From: Planctomycetota bacterium
Lineage (GTDB): Bacteria; Planctomycetota; UBA1135; GCA-002686595
DNA: 64,000 nt
Direction: 5' to 3'
Assembly: GCA_021413885.1 (NCBI GenBank)
Contig: JAIOPM010000017.1
Coordinates: 1-64,000 of the forward strand
The position numbers and the translations under genes were made by a program. Under the pieces are notes generated by a model that was not told the origin of the DNA, searched no databases, and worked only from the letters and a program-made list of their open reading frames with translations. Positions 25,729-34,614 of the stretch are shown piece after piece (the stretch's first letter is position 1; the number at the start of each line of letters is the position of its first letter).

Positions 25729-28530
25729 ATGCGCTCGATCATCCGACATCTCGTTCTCGCTTCGACCTCGATCGCGTTCGTCGCCTGCGGCGGCGGGGGA
25801 GGAGGCGGCGGTTCCGACGGAGGCACGCTCGCGGGCTCGATCGTCGTCGCAGCGGCGTTGGTGACGTCCGAGCTCGAGCCCAACGATTCGATCGAGCGCG
25901 CGGAGGTCGCGCGGCCGCTGCTCGCGGGCTCGGAGGAGACGATCCACGGCGCGGTCTCGGCCGACGATCCGTTCGACGGCTTCAACTTGATCGCGCGCGA
26001 GCGCGTCGAGGTGCGCGCGCGGCTCGAGCGGCTCTCCGGCGACGGGCGCGCGCGGTTGCGGCTCTACGATCCGACGTCGCTGCAGTTCAGTGAGCCCGTC
26101 GAAGTCGCGGACGGCGTCTACACATTCTTCGTCGGTGGCGCGGCGCAACTCGTCGTCGAGGAACTGGGCGGAACGTGCGGTTATCGCTTGGCGCTCGCTG
26201 CGCGCGACGCGGCGAAGCGCGTCGTCGAAGGCGCGCGCGACGACGGCGGCGCGGCCCGAGCTCTCGGCGCGCTCACGCCCGGCGAGACGTTGCGCGTCGC
26301 GGGCGAACTCGGCGCGGCGGATGCGTGCGACCGTTGGTCGATCACACTGCCGACCGCGAGCGTGCTCTCGGTCCGCGGCGCCGCGACGATCGAACTCGGC
26401 GATGCGACGAGCTCGACGTTCGCGCCGCGTACCGTCGCGCGCGGCGACGGACTCGCGATCGGCGGTTTCGCCGCGCGTTCGTCGGTCGAGATCGCGGTGC
26501 GCGGGATGGGGAGCTACGAGCTCGAGCTCGTCGCCGCTCCCGCGTTCGTCTCCGCGCCGGCGCGCGTCGCGTCGCTCGACGCCGAAGGTCTGCGCGCCGA
26601 TGGACGCGCGTGGGGGCGACCGACGCTCGAAGCGCGCGGCGGCGAGTTGTTGGTCTCGATCACGGACGACGCGCGCGCGCCCGCGGTGTGCGCCGAGCTC
26701 GGGCTCGACGAAGTCGACCGCATCCCTGGAGGCGCGCGACTTTGTCGTCTCGAACCGACGCCGTCGCTCGATGCGCTCGACGTCGCGCGTCTGACGAGCG
26801 CGCGCTCGCTCGTCGCCTCCGCGCGGCCTGAAGTCGAGTACGCGGAGCTCAACCTGATCCGTCGGCGCGCGAACACGACGCCCGACGACACCTACTATCC
26901 GTTGCAGTGGCAGTATCCGCTGCTGCAGTTGCCGGCCGCGTGGGACATCACCACCGGCGACGCCAACGTCGTCGTCGCGGTGATCGACACCGGCGAGACG
27001 CTGCACCCCGACCTCGATGCGCGTTTGGTCGCCGGCTACGACTTCATCGCCGACGCGACCAACGCCGCCGACGGCAACGGCCGCGATCCCGATCCGACCG
27101 ACGAAGGCGACGGCTCCGGCCCGACGCCGTCGAGTTGGCACGGCACGCACGTCGCCGGGACGATCGGCGCGGAGAGCGACAACAACCAGGGCGTCACCGG
27201 CGTGACGTGGGCCGGCGGGATCATGCACTTGCGCGTGCTCGGCAAGACCGGCGGCACCGACTTCGACATCGCGAACGCGGTCCTCTACGCCGGCAAGCTC
27301 GCGAACGCGAGCGGCCTTGTCCCTGCGAATCCCGTCGACGTGATCAACATGAGTCTCGGCGGGCCCGGCTCGAACACGACGTTGCGCGACGCGATCGACG
27401 ACGTGCGCTCGTTGTCAAACGTGGTCGTGTTCGCTGCCGCCGGCAACAACAACTCGACGCAGCTCTTCTATCCGGCCTCGTACGCCGGCGTGATCTCGGT
27501 CGCCGCGGTCGACTTGAACGCGGCGAAAGCGCCGTACTCGAACCACAACTCGACCGTCGACATCGCGGCGCCCGGCGGCGACACCGGCGTCGACTTGAAC
27601 GGCGACGGGTACGCGGACGGCGTGCTCTCGACGTTGCTCGACGACACCGGGACGAACTTCATCTACGCCTTCTACCAAGGCACGTCGATGGCGTGTCCGC
27701 ACGCGGCGGGAGTCGCGGCGCTGTTGCGCGCGGTCGATCCGCTGCTGACGCCCGCGCAGATCGAGACGATCCTGACGACCACCGCGACCGACCTCGGCAC
27801 GCCGGGGCGCGACAACAACTTCGGTTGGGGCTTGATCAACGCGTTCACCGCGTTGAACCAGGCGCAAGGCGGCGGCGTGGTGCCTGCGACGTTGTCGCTC
27901 GCCGCGAACGCGGTGACGTTGTTGCCGACGGTCGACGACGCGACGGTGCTCGTGTCGAACGTCGGCGACGGCACGCTGCACGTGTCGGCGCCGTCGGTGA
28001 GCACGGTGACCGGCGGGAATTGGCTCGCGGCGGTGCGCGTCACGCCGACGACGGTGACCAGCACCGACACCACCGCGATCCGGATCGACGTCGATCGCAC
28101 CGGCCTCGCGGACGGCACGTACCAAGGCACCGTCGACGTGACCTCCGACGGCGGCAACGCGCAGATCGACGTCACGCTCGAGGTTTCGTCCGCCGCGGCG
28201 GCGGCCGTCGACATCTTCGTGCTCGTCGTCGACGCGAACACGTTCGACACGCTCGCGCAGGACGTCGTCAACACGACGACCGACTTGGACTGGAAGACGC
28301 CCGACGTCCCGGCCGGCGACTACTTCATCGTCGCGGGTTCCGACGACGACAACGACATGGTGATCGGCGGGACGCTCGATCAGTACTTCGGCATCTATCC
28401 GACGCTCAACGGTCCGAGCGTGATCACGTTGAAGGACGGCGCGACCAAGAAGCACGTCGATTTCGTCGTGTTCGACTCGTTCAACAATCCGACCGTCGCC
28501 GGCCAGCCGACCTACCGCCGGCTGCGCTGA
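25729..28530 (+). CDS. Subtilisin-like S8 serine protease, lipoprotein
   Basis: 933 residues. 'GGAGG' lies 5 bases before the ATG. The lipobox is 'IAFVAC20', followed by eight Gly. Residues about 45-370 hold a pre-peptidase-like beta domain ('SELEPNDSIERAEVARPL', repeated once in weaker form) and a region resembling a peptidase inhibitor propeptide. The catalytic domain has Asp420 ('VVAVIDTGETLHPD'), His471 ('SWHGTHVAGTIG') and Ser653 ('QGTSMACPHAAGVAAL'). The C-terminal part has a BACON-like Ig domain ('LSLAANAVTLLPTVDDATVL') and a last beta domain ending 'VAGQPTYRRLR'. It is probably anchored to the outer-facing membrane and degrades proteins outside the cell. Confidence 0.95.
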   Translation: MRSIIRHLVLASTSIAFVACGGGGGGGGSDGGTLAGSIVVAAALVTSELEPNDSIERAEVARPLLAGSEETIHGAVSADDPFDGFNLIARERVEVRARLERLSGDGRARLRLYDPTSLQFSEPVEVADGVYTFFVGGAAQLVVEELGGTCGYRLALAARDAAKRVVEGARDDGGAARALGALTPGETLRVAGELGAADACDRWSITLPTASVLSVRGAATIELGDATSSTFAPRTVARGDGLAIGGFAARSSVEIAVRGMGSYELELVAAPAFVSAPARVASLDAEGLRADGRAWGRPTLEARGGELLVSITDDARAPAVCAELGLDEVDRIPGGARLCRLEPTPSLDALDVARLTSARSLVASARPEVEYAELNLIRRRANTTPDDTYYPLQWQYPLLQLPAAWDITTGDANVVVAVIDTGETLHPDLDARLVAGYDFIADATNAADGNGRDPDPTDEGDGSGPTPSSWHGTHVAGTIGAESDNNQGVTGVTWAGGIMHLRVLGKTGGTDFDIANAVLYAGKLANASGLVPANPVDVINMSLGGPGSNTTLRDAIDDVRSLSNVVVFAAAGNNNSTQLFYPASYAGVISVAAVDLNAAKAPYSNHNSTVDIAAPGGDTGVDLNGDGYADGVLSTLLDDTGTNFIYAFYQGTSMACPHAAGVAALLRAVDPLLTPAQIETILTTTATDLGTPGRDNNFGWGLINAFTALNQAQGGGVVPATLSLAANAVTLLPTVDDATVLVSNVGDGTLHVSAPSVSTVTGGNWLAAVRVTPTTVTSTDTTAIRIDVDRTGLADGTYQGTVDVTSDGGNAQIDVTLEVSSAAAAAVDIFVLVVDANTFDTLAQDVVNTTTDLDWKTPDVPAGDYFIVAGSDDDNDMVIGGTLDQYFGIYPTLNGPSVITLKDGATKKHVDFVVFDSFNNPTVAGQPTYRRLR

Positions 28531-28537
28531 CCGCGCG

Positions 28538-29005
28538 TCACTCCCAGACGAAGTCGACCGGCGCCGCGCTGCGTTCGAGCGCGACGAAGTGGAAGGGCTT
28601 CGAGAGCACCATCGTCCGCGCGCTGCCTTCGGGCGGCGTCGTGCGGTGCGCGACGGCGCGCAGGCCGGAGTTCGTGCGCTCGACGCGCCGGATCTCGACG
28701 CCGTAGCCGCCGGTGGGGCACGTACCGAGCACGACGCCGAGCACCATCTGCTTCTCGAAGTCGACCGTCGGCGCCGCGGCGGTCGGCAGTTGCGCGGACG
28801 CGTGCTCGCGCCAGAGTTCTTCCCACTCGTCCGCGTCGCGCAACACGAACGCGCGTTCGCCGCGGATCGGCGTGTGGATGCCGCGCGCCAGGGTCGTGAG
28901 CTCGAGCGTTCTCGCGGCGACAGCCGACGCTTGCGGCGACGACGCGCAGGTCGAGCAACCGACGAGCAACCACGGAACCAGGACGAGCGACAGAGCGTGA
29001 CGCAT
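28538..29005 (-). CDS. PrcB-like protease complex lipoprotein
   Basis: 155 residues. The signal peptide ends in the lipobox 'WLLVGC' (Cys16). The mature part contains 'AFVLRDADEWEELWREH', 'VDFEKQMVLGVVLGTCPTGG' and 'YGVEIRRVE', which match the PrcB C-terminal domain seen in the Treponema dentilisin protease complex and many lipoproteins. A TAGTCT box lies 21 bases before the ATG. It is convergent with the subtilase gene, 7 bases apart, and the two may be partners as in dentilisin, where PrcB assists a subtilisin-type protease. That pairing is an inference. Confidence 0.82.
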   Translation of the reverse strand: MRHALSLVLVPWLLVGCSTCASSPQASAVAARTLELTTLARGIHTPIRGERAFVLRDADEWEELWREHASAQLPTAAAPTVDFEKQMVLGVVLGTCPTGGYGVEIRRVERTNSGLRAVAHRTTPPEGSARTMVLSKPFHFVALERSAAPVDFVWE

Positions 29006-29063
29006 GTTGGACCTCGCGATGCGCGCAGACTAACAGCGCCCGGCGAGCCGTTCGAACAACGAA

Positions 29064-29098
29064 GAGGGGGCGCCGCCCTTGACGAGCGACGCCCCCTC
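29064..29098 (-). terminator. Terminator-like hairpin after the calcium-repeat gene
   Basis: GAGGGGGCG (29064-29072) pairs perfectly with CGCCCCCTC (29090-29098). On the minus strand it is followed by a T-rich stretch. It lies 27 bases after the stop at 29125. Confidence 0.6.
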
Positions 29099-29124
29099 GA
29101 AGTGGGACTCGTGCCGAGCTCAGC

Positions 29125-31323
29125 TCACGGCAGGAAGTCGATGCGCAACGCGTTCGTGTAGTTCGCGAAGTTCGAGCACGGGCTGCCGGAGTTGTCGCGG
29201 TAGTTGGCCTGGAAGAACCAGGTCGTGCCCGCGAGGACCAACGTCGGCTGCAGCGCGGCCGGGTTGGCGAGGTGGAACACTCCGCCGGCGCCGGAATTCT
29301 GCAGCGCGTAACGCTTGGTGAAGCCGTTGACGCAGCGCAGACCGTCGTAGCTCATCACTCCGTTGCCGCCAGCCATCGGGTTGGTGCCCATGTAGAACAG
29401 GCCGAACATGCCGGACGGCAGACGGATCGAGTAGAGATCCGTGTTGCCGCCGCCGACGCTCGCTCCGCCGAGGTTGTAGAGCAGCGCGCCCGCCGTCGCG
29501 GAGTTCGCGCAGCCGTGGCCCGGGTCTCCGGCGTTGCCGCACGGACACGGGGTGCCGCTGCCGTCGCCGAAGCAGAACGGCACGCCGACGCCTTGCTCGC
29601 AATCATCGGGCACGCCGTTGGTGTTCGCGTCGAGCGAGTAGCCCGAAGCGAGATCGCAGACGTCTCCGATGCCGTTGCCGTTGCAGTCCTCTTGGCCCGG
29701 GTTGGCGAGCGCGTCGCAGTTGTCGACGCAATCCGCCACGCCGTCGCCGTCGGTGTCGGTCTCGGGGTTGCCGCAACCGCACTGGCCGGCGCTCACCGTC
29801 TTGTTCGGATCGGTCGGACACGCGTCGATGCAATCGACGATGCCGTCGCCGTCGGTGTCGGTCTCCGGCACGCCACAGCCGCACGTTCCGCCCAGGATCT
29901 TGTTCGGATCGGTCGGGCATGCGTCGTTGCAGTCCGCGGTGCCGTCGCCGTCCGTGTCGGTGTCCGGGTTGCCGCAGCCGCACTGGCCGGAGCTCGCCGC
30001 CTTGTTCGGATCGTTCGGGCACGCGTCGACGCAGTCCGCGGTGCCGTCGCCGTCGGTATCGGTTTCGGGGTTGCCGCAACCGCACTGACCGGCGCTCACC
30101 GTCTTGTTCGGATCATTCGGGCAAGCGTCGACGCAATCCGCGGTGCCGTCGCCGTCGGAATCGGTCTCTGGGTTGCCGCAACCGCACTGGCCGGCGCTCG
30201 CGATCTTGTTCGGATCGTTCGGGCAGACGTCGTTGCAGTCGGCCGCTCCGTCGCCATCGGAATCGGTATCGGCGACACCGCAACCGCAGATGCCGGAGGC
30301 GATCTTGTTGGGGTCGTTCGGGCAGCCGTCGATGCAGTTCGGGGTGCCGTCACCGTCGGTGTCGGTGTCGGGGATGCCGCAACCGCAGACTCCCGGGACG
30401 GTCTTGCCCGCATCGGCGGGGCAGCCGTCGACGCAATCGAGCGCGCCGTCGTTGTCGAAGTTGTTCGGCGTGCACGTGCAGCTGTCGAGGTCCGCCCACA
30501 GCCGCATATAGAAGCCCGCGTACGGGTTGCCGCCGAAGAACAAGCAACCGCTGGTCTGTCCGCCCGCGCCGTCGCGTCGGTACAAGTCGTTGTTGCCGAG
30601 GCCGGTTCCGGTCGGGGAGCCCGGGAGCTTGTAGTAGGTCCCGTTGCCGTTCGCGCACGACGTCGGTTGCCCGGCGAGGAAGAACCCGCCGACCGTCGCC
30701 GTCGTCGTGCCGACCTGGTTCAACATCGTCAGGCCGTAGCCGAAGCCGTCGAGCAAGTCGCTGTTGTCGAACGTGCCGTTGGCTTCCGACGACAAGCAGA
30801 ACTCGAAGCCCGTCAGGTCGATCGTGAGGATGAAGCCGACCGCGACGCCTTGCGTGGTCGCACCGGGGCCGGTCACGGTGAAGTCGGCCGTCGGCGTACC
30901 GGCGAGCGCGAGCGAATCGCAATCGTTGTAGTCGTTCCAGAAGCGGATGCGCATCGTCGCGCCCGCTACGTCGCGCGTGACGTACGCGATCTCGAACTTG
31001 TTGACGCGGTAGGAGCTGCGCGTGCCGGCGTTCGGCGCCGGAGTGTTGATCGCGGGGACACGGCCGTCGTCGATCGCGACCGAGTTGTTGAGCAACGAGA
31101 GGAACGACGCCGGACTGCAGTTCGCGTTGTAGATGATCTGGTTGTTCAGGTCGACGAAGCTGCTCGCGGGCAGCTGGCTCGCCGGAATGAACGTGTGAGT
31201 CGCGACGCGATACACACCTGCATAACGCGGCGTCGGTGCGTCGTAGGAGATGTCCGGGTCTTGCGCGAACGACGTCGTGCACAACAGTCCGACGGTCGCG
31301 GCTAGCAACAATCGCTTCATCAT
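29125..31323 (-). CDS. Secreted protein with thrombospondin-type-3-like calcium repeats
   Basis: 732 residues. The start is the first ATG of a pair (31323), with 'AGAGG' upstream, followed by a signal peptide (MMKRLLLAATVGLLCTTSFA). Residues about 22-300 are a beta-rich domain containing paired Cys. Residues about 300-560 are eight tandem units of about 33 residues of the form 'DTDGDGTADCVDACPNDPNK' followed by 'CGCG', resembling calcium-binding TSP3 repeats with an extra Cys-Gly-Cys-Gly tail. A Cys-rich linker 'CFGDGSGTPCPCGNAGDPGH' and a C-terminal beta domain ending 'LRIDFLP' follow. That last domain resembles the C-terminus of the protein at 36600-41366. It is probably an extracellular or cell-surface protein whose function I do not recognise. 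Confidence 0.9.
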   Translation of the reverse strand: MMKRLLLAATVGLLCTTSFAQDPDISYDAPTPRYAGVYRVATHTFIPASQLPASSFVDLNNQIIYNANCSPASFLSLLNNSVAIDDGRVPAINTPAPNAGTRSSYRVNKFEIAYVTRDVAGATMRIRFWNDYNDCDSLALAGTPTADFTVTGPGATTQGVAVGFILTIDLTGFEFCLSSEANGTFDNSDLLDGFGYGLTMLNQVGTTTATVGGFFLAGQPTSCANGNGTYYKLPGSPTGTGLGNNDLYRRDGAGGQTSGCLFFGGNPYAGFYMRLWADLDSCTCTPNNFDNDGALDCVDGCPADAGKTVPGVCGCGIPDTDTDGDGTPNCIDGCPNDPNKIASGICGCGVADTDSDGDGAADCNDVCPNDPNKIASAGQCGCGNPETDSDGDGTADCVDACPNDPNKTVSAGQCGCGNPETDTDGDGTADCVDACPNDPNKAASSGQCGCGNPDTDTDGDGTADCNDACPTDPNKILGGTCGCGVPETDTDGDGIVDCIDACPTDPNKTVSAGQCGCGNPETDTDGDGVADCVDNCDALANPGQEDCNGNGIGDVCDLASGYSLDANTNGVPDDCEQGVGVPFCFGDGSGTPCPCGNAGDPGHGCANSATAGALLYNLGGASVGGGNTDLYSIRLPSGMFGLFYMGTNPMAGGNGVMSYDGLRCVNGFTKRYALQNSGAGGVFHLANPAALQPTLVLAGTTWFFQANYRDNSGSPCSNFANYTNALRIDFLP
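29690..30470 (-). repeat. Tandem DNA repeats encoding the TSP3-like units
   Basis: Eight units of about 99-102 bases, highly similar at the DNA level. The core corresponds to 'DTDGDGTADC' and 'CGCGNPETD'. The near-identity suggests recent amplification. Confidence 0.85.
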
Positions 31324-31520
31324 TGGGGTGCCTCTAGAACTCGAGGTGGAACAGGACGGGAGCGTCATGTGAACCCGGCGTCACCGGGAGGGCGCTCCGC
31401 GAGAGCTTCGATCCTACGCCTGCCCTCGAAAACGCACTACCCGTCCCGATCGGTGACAGGCTCGTTTGAGAGCGACGTCCGGCGGACATTGCCGCCGTTC
31501 CGCGGGCGAACGTCCGCCGC

Positions 31521-32828
31521 CTACGAAATCAACCCGAGCGCGCCGAACGTGGGGCCGGTCAGGCCGCCCCAGCCCGGGATCACCACGTCCAGGTCGGCGG
31601 GCGCGACCAGCAGGTGGCGACCCAGGATTTCCGCGAGGATCGCGCGGACGTCGGTCGAGCGCTCGACATAGCGTTCGGCCGACGAGAACAAGGTCGCGCC
31701 GCTCGGCCAACTCGTCGGATCGCAGTGGTGGACGCCGCCCTGCACCGGACCGCCGACCACGAAAGTCGCGCCCGCTTCGCCGTGATCGGTGCCCTGACTG
31801 CCGTTCTCCGCGGACGTGCGGCCGAATTCGGATTGCACGAGGCACACGAGATCCGGCCAGAGATCGAACTCGGTCTCGTACCAGATCGAACGCAGCGCGT
31901 GAGAGAGCACCGCCAATCGTTCCGCATGCGGACCGACCAGCGTGCCTTGCGCCGCGTGCGTGTCGAAGCCCGGGATCTCGACGCCGACCACGGTCGCCGA
32001 CGAGTAACGCAGGATGCGCACCGCGTCCGCGAGCTCGTGGAAGAACGACAGCGCCCAGTCCGCGGCGGGCATGCCGTTGGCGGAGAGTTCGGCGAGCGTC
32101 GTCGGGAACGAACCCGCGAGCGGCGTGTACGGCGGCAACGTCGCGAGTTCCGCGAGGCTCGCGCTGAGCGCGTCGCCGGTCGCGTGAACGAGCGGTTCGT
32201 AAGGTCCGCCGCTCGGCGGCGCGGCGAAGCGCGCGAACGCGTTGCCGAAGAGTTTCGCGCTCGCCGCATCGACGCCGGTCGAGTACTTCGCGAGGTCGGG
32301 CACGTGCGGCAGGACCGCGGAGCCTGAGAACTGCATCATCAATTGCGGCGAGACGCTGACCGCGGGCACCGCGCTGCCGCTCGACGCGCCGCGCGTCACC
32401 CAACGCGCCGTCCAGCCCTCGCGGAAGTCTTCGTCGCCGGGCTTCGCCGTCTCGACGAATTGTTGGCCGCTGAAGTGGGAGAGCGTCGGATCGGGATAGC
32501 CGACGCGTTGGATCGCCGCGACGAAGCCCGCGTCGTAGACCGTCTTCAACTTCGCGAGCGCCGGGTGGAACGCGGCGCCGCCGTTGCCGAGGTCGAGGCA
32601 GTCGCTGGGATTGAGCGCGAGATTCGGCCGCGTCGTCGCCGCGAAGTAGTCGGCGTCGTGCAACGGCACGAGCGTGTTGATCGCGTCGTTCCCGCCGCGC
32701 AGGAAGATCGTCAGCAGCTTGCGGCCGTTCGGACCCGCGGCGCGCGCGCGCGCGAAGAGCGGCCGCGGCGCGACGGCGGCGCCGAACGCGGCGGCGCCCG
32801 CCCAGCCGAGGAGTTGGCGGCGGTTCAT
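31521..32828 (-). CDS. DUF1501 domain-containing protein, Tat-type signal
   Basis: 435 residues from ATG 32828, overlapping the stop of the DUF1800 gene by 4 bases. The N-terminus 'MNRRQLLGWAGAAAFGAAVA' is a twin-arginine signal. 'KLLTIFLRGGNDAINTLVPL', 'GFDTHAAQGTLVGPHAERLA', 'VQSEFGRTSAENGSQGTDHG' and 'GGVHHCDPTSWP' are the DUF1501 hallmarks; the family has an alkaline-phosphatase-like fold. DUF1501 and DUF1800 proteins nearly always occur as a pair and are secreted. Their biochemical role is not established; links to polymer or carbohydrate use at the cell surface have been proposed. Confidence 0.93.
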   Translation of the reverse strand: MNRRQLLGWAGAAAFGAAVAPRPLFARARAAGPNGRKLLTIFLRGGNDAINTLVPLHDADYFAATTRPNLALNPSDCLDLGNGGAAFHPALAKLKTVYDAGFVAAIQRVGYPDPTLSHFSGQQFVETAKPGDEDFREGWTARWVTRGASSGSAVPAVSVSPQLMMQFSGSAVLPHVPDLAKYSTGVDAASAKLFGNAFARFAAPPSGGPYEPLVHATGDALSASLAELATLPPYTPLAGSFPTTLAELSANGMPAADWALSFFHELADAVRILRYSSATVVGVEIPGFDTHAAQGTLVGPHAERLAVLSHALRSIWYETEFDLWPDLVCLVQSEFGRTSAENGSQGTDHGEAGATFVVGGPVQGGVHHCDPTSWPSGATLFSSAERYVERSTDVRAILAEILGRHLLVAPADLDVVIPGWGGLTGPTFGALGLIS

Positions 32829-34447
32829 TGCTGCAGCGCCTCCGGCAGCGAAGCGACGAACGCCGCCGCGAGCCGCACGCGTGCGTCCCAATCGACGGCG
32901 TTGGGATCGAGCGGCGCACCGGCGCCCGCTTGGTCGGTCGAGAGAAATTGGATCGCCGCGTCGCGCGCGTCGACGTCGATCGCTCCTTGGAACAAGAGCC
33001 GCGCGAAGAAGTCGACGATCGCCGCGGGATCGTCGGGCTGAATCGAGTGCGCCGCGAGCAACGCGCCGACATCCCATTGCACGTCGTTCGCGTCGCCGAG
33101 CGCGAGCGTCGCGTTGAAGCGGATGCGCTCCAGCACCTTCGCCGTGCCGAGTTGCTTCTCGCCGCTCTCCGGATAACCGTCCGGCGTCTCCCAGCGGAAG
33201 AGCTGTTGGTTGAGCGCGCCGTCGAGCCACTCCTGCAGCCGCGTCAACTGCCCGAGGTTCGACACGTCGCCCTCGAGCCCGCGGATCGTCGTCGCCAAGC
33301 TCTCGAGCGGCGTCGGCACCTTGGCCCAGAAGCGCGAGCCGTCGGTGAAGTGCGGAGAGTTGAAGATCACGACCAGGACTTCGCGGATCGAGCCGTCGGT
33401 CTGTTTCCAGCGCTTGACGCAATCCGCGACGAGGTCCGCCGGCACATCGTCGGAGACGAAGCGCGCGACGAGCTTGGTGCTGACGAACTCGGCGGTCCAC
33501 GGAAGCCGCGCGAGGTGATCGAGCACCTCGAAGCCGTCCTGCAGTCCCTCGTCGCCGCCGCGCGCCGGCAAGTCGAGTGGGTGCTTCGTTCCCGCGAACA
33601 GTCGTTTCGCGCCGCCGTCGTGCAACGACGCGTCGAAGTGGAACGCCCAACGATCGTTCGGCGCGCCGCCGCACGGCGCGAGCGGATCGTCGACCGCATT
33701 GGGCGCGACCTGACAGACCGTCCAACCGGTGAAGCAGCGCGCGAGCTCGACGACGTCCCCCTGCGTGTAGCCGTGGTCGACGCCGAGGGTGTGGAGCTCG
33801 AGCAACTCGCGCGCGTAGTTCTCGTTCGGCTTGCCCGCGACGTTCATCACGTTGTCGAGCATGATCAGCATCGCCGGGCTGGTCGCGCTGTCCTGCAACA
33901 ACTGGCGGAACGAACCGAGCGCATGCGCGCGGAACAGTTCGCTCTCGCGCCACTCGAACCAGTTGGTGGTCGTGTTCGATTCCGTGAACGGCTGCACGCG
34001 GAACCAGAACGTGTTGAAGTGGCTCTCCCAGAAGTCGAGCAGTTGCTCCTGGAGTTGGCGCGGCGAGTAGAGCGCCTGCGCGAGACGCCAACCGACCAAT
34101 TGACCTTGCGTCGGCGCGTCGAACTCCGTCGCCGGCGCGGGGATCTGCGCGGCGAGCGCGAGCCAGCGCGGATCTTCGTCGAGCGGGATTGATTGGGGAT
34201 CGAGCTGGCGGTTGAGCCACGTGCCGGTGCCCGAGGTCACGAGTTCGTCCAGCAACTGCGGCGTCGCGCCGAAGCTCGCGCGGCGCAAGACGTGGCCCGC
34301 GAGCGCGAGGTTGCCGCTCTCGCCGATCACCGCCGCCGGCTGCCACGGCTCGGGCGCTGCGACGACGGCGGCGCCGCCTCCACCGCAGGCCGCGAGGCCC
34401 GTGGCGACGCAGGCTGCGCTCACCGCTCTCCGAATGCTCGACGCCAC
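32825..34447 (-). CDS. DUF1800 domain-containing lipoprotein
   Basis: 540 residues starting at GTG 34447. A lipoprotein signal ends in 'ATGLAACGGGG'. The DUF1800 features are 'AGHVLRRASFGATPQLLDEL', 'QLQEQLLDFWESHFNTF', 'MLDNVMNVAGKPNENYAREL', 'LELHTLGVDHGYTQGDVVEL' and 'CFTGWTV'. It is translationally coupled to the DUF1501 gene (ATGA overlap), so the two products are probably made in equal amounts and act together outside the cytoplasm. It is divergent from the YgiQ-type gene, with 167 bases between the starts. Confidence 0.93.
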   Translation of the reverse strand: MASSIRRAVSAACVATGLAACGGGGAAVVAAPEPWQPAAVIGESGNLALAGHVLRRASFGATPQLLDELVTSGTGTWLNRQLDPQSIPLDEDPRWLALAAQIPAPATEFDAPTQGQLVGWRLAQALYSPRQLQEQLLDFWESHFNTFWFRVQPFTESNTTTNWFEWRESELFRAHALGSFRQLLQDSATSPAMLIMLDNVMNVAGKPNENYARELLELHTLGVDHGYTQGDVVELARCFTGWTVCQVAPNAVDDPLAPCGGAPNDRWAFHFDASLHDGGAKRLFAGTKHPLDLPARGGDEGLQDGFEVLDHLARLPWTAEFVSTKLVARFVSDDVPADLVADCVKRWKQTDGSIREVLVVIFNSPHFTDGSRFWAKVPTPLESLATTIRGLEGDVSNLGQLTRLQEWLDGALNQQLFRWETPDGYPESGEKQLGTAKVLERIRFNATLALGDANDVQWDVGALLAAHSIQPDDPAAIVDFFARLLFQGAIDVDARDAAIQFLSTDQAGAGAPLDPNAVDWDARVRLAAAFVASLPEALQQ

Positions 34448-34614
34448 TGGTGTTGGAGGGACCCGACCTGCCCCGCTCGGTTTCGACCTCGCTCCGGAGT
34501 CCCTGGAGCCCGAGATCCGTCCGAGGCCGGATGCGGGACCGCGGACGACCTCGGCGAAGCTACACTCTTCGCCCCTCGGCTCGAACGGCGGTTCGCCACG
34601 ACCCCAGGTCCGAC

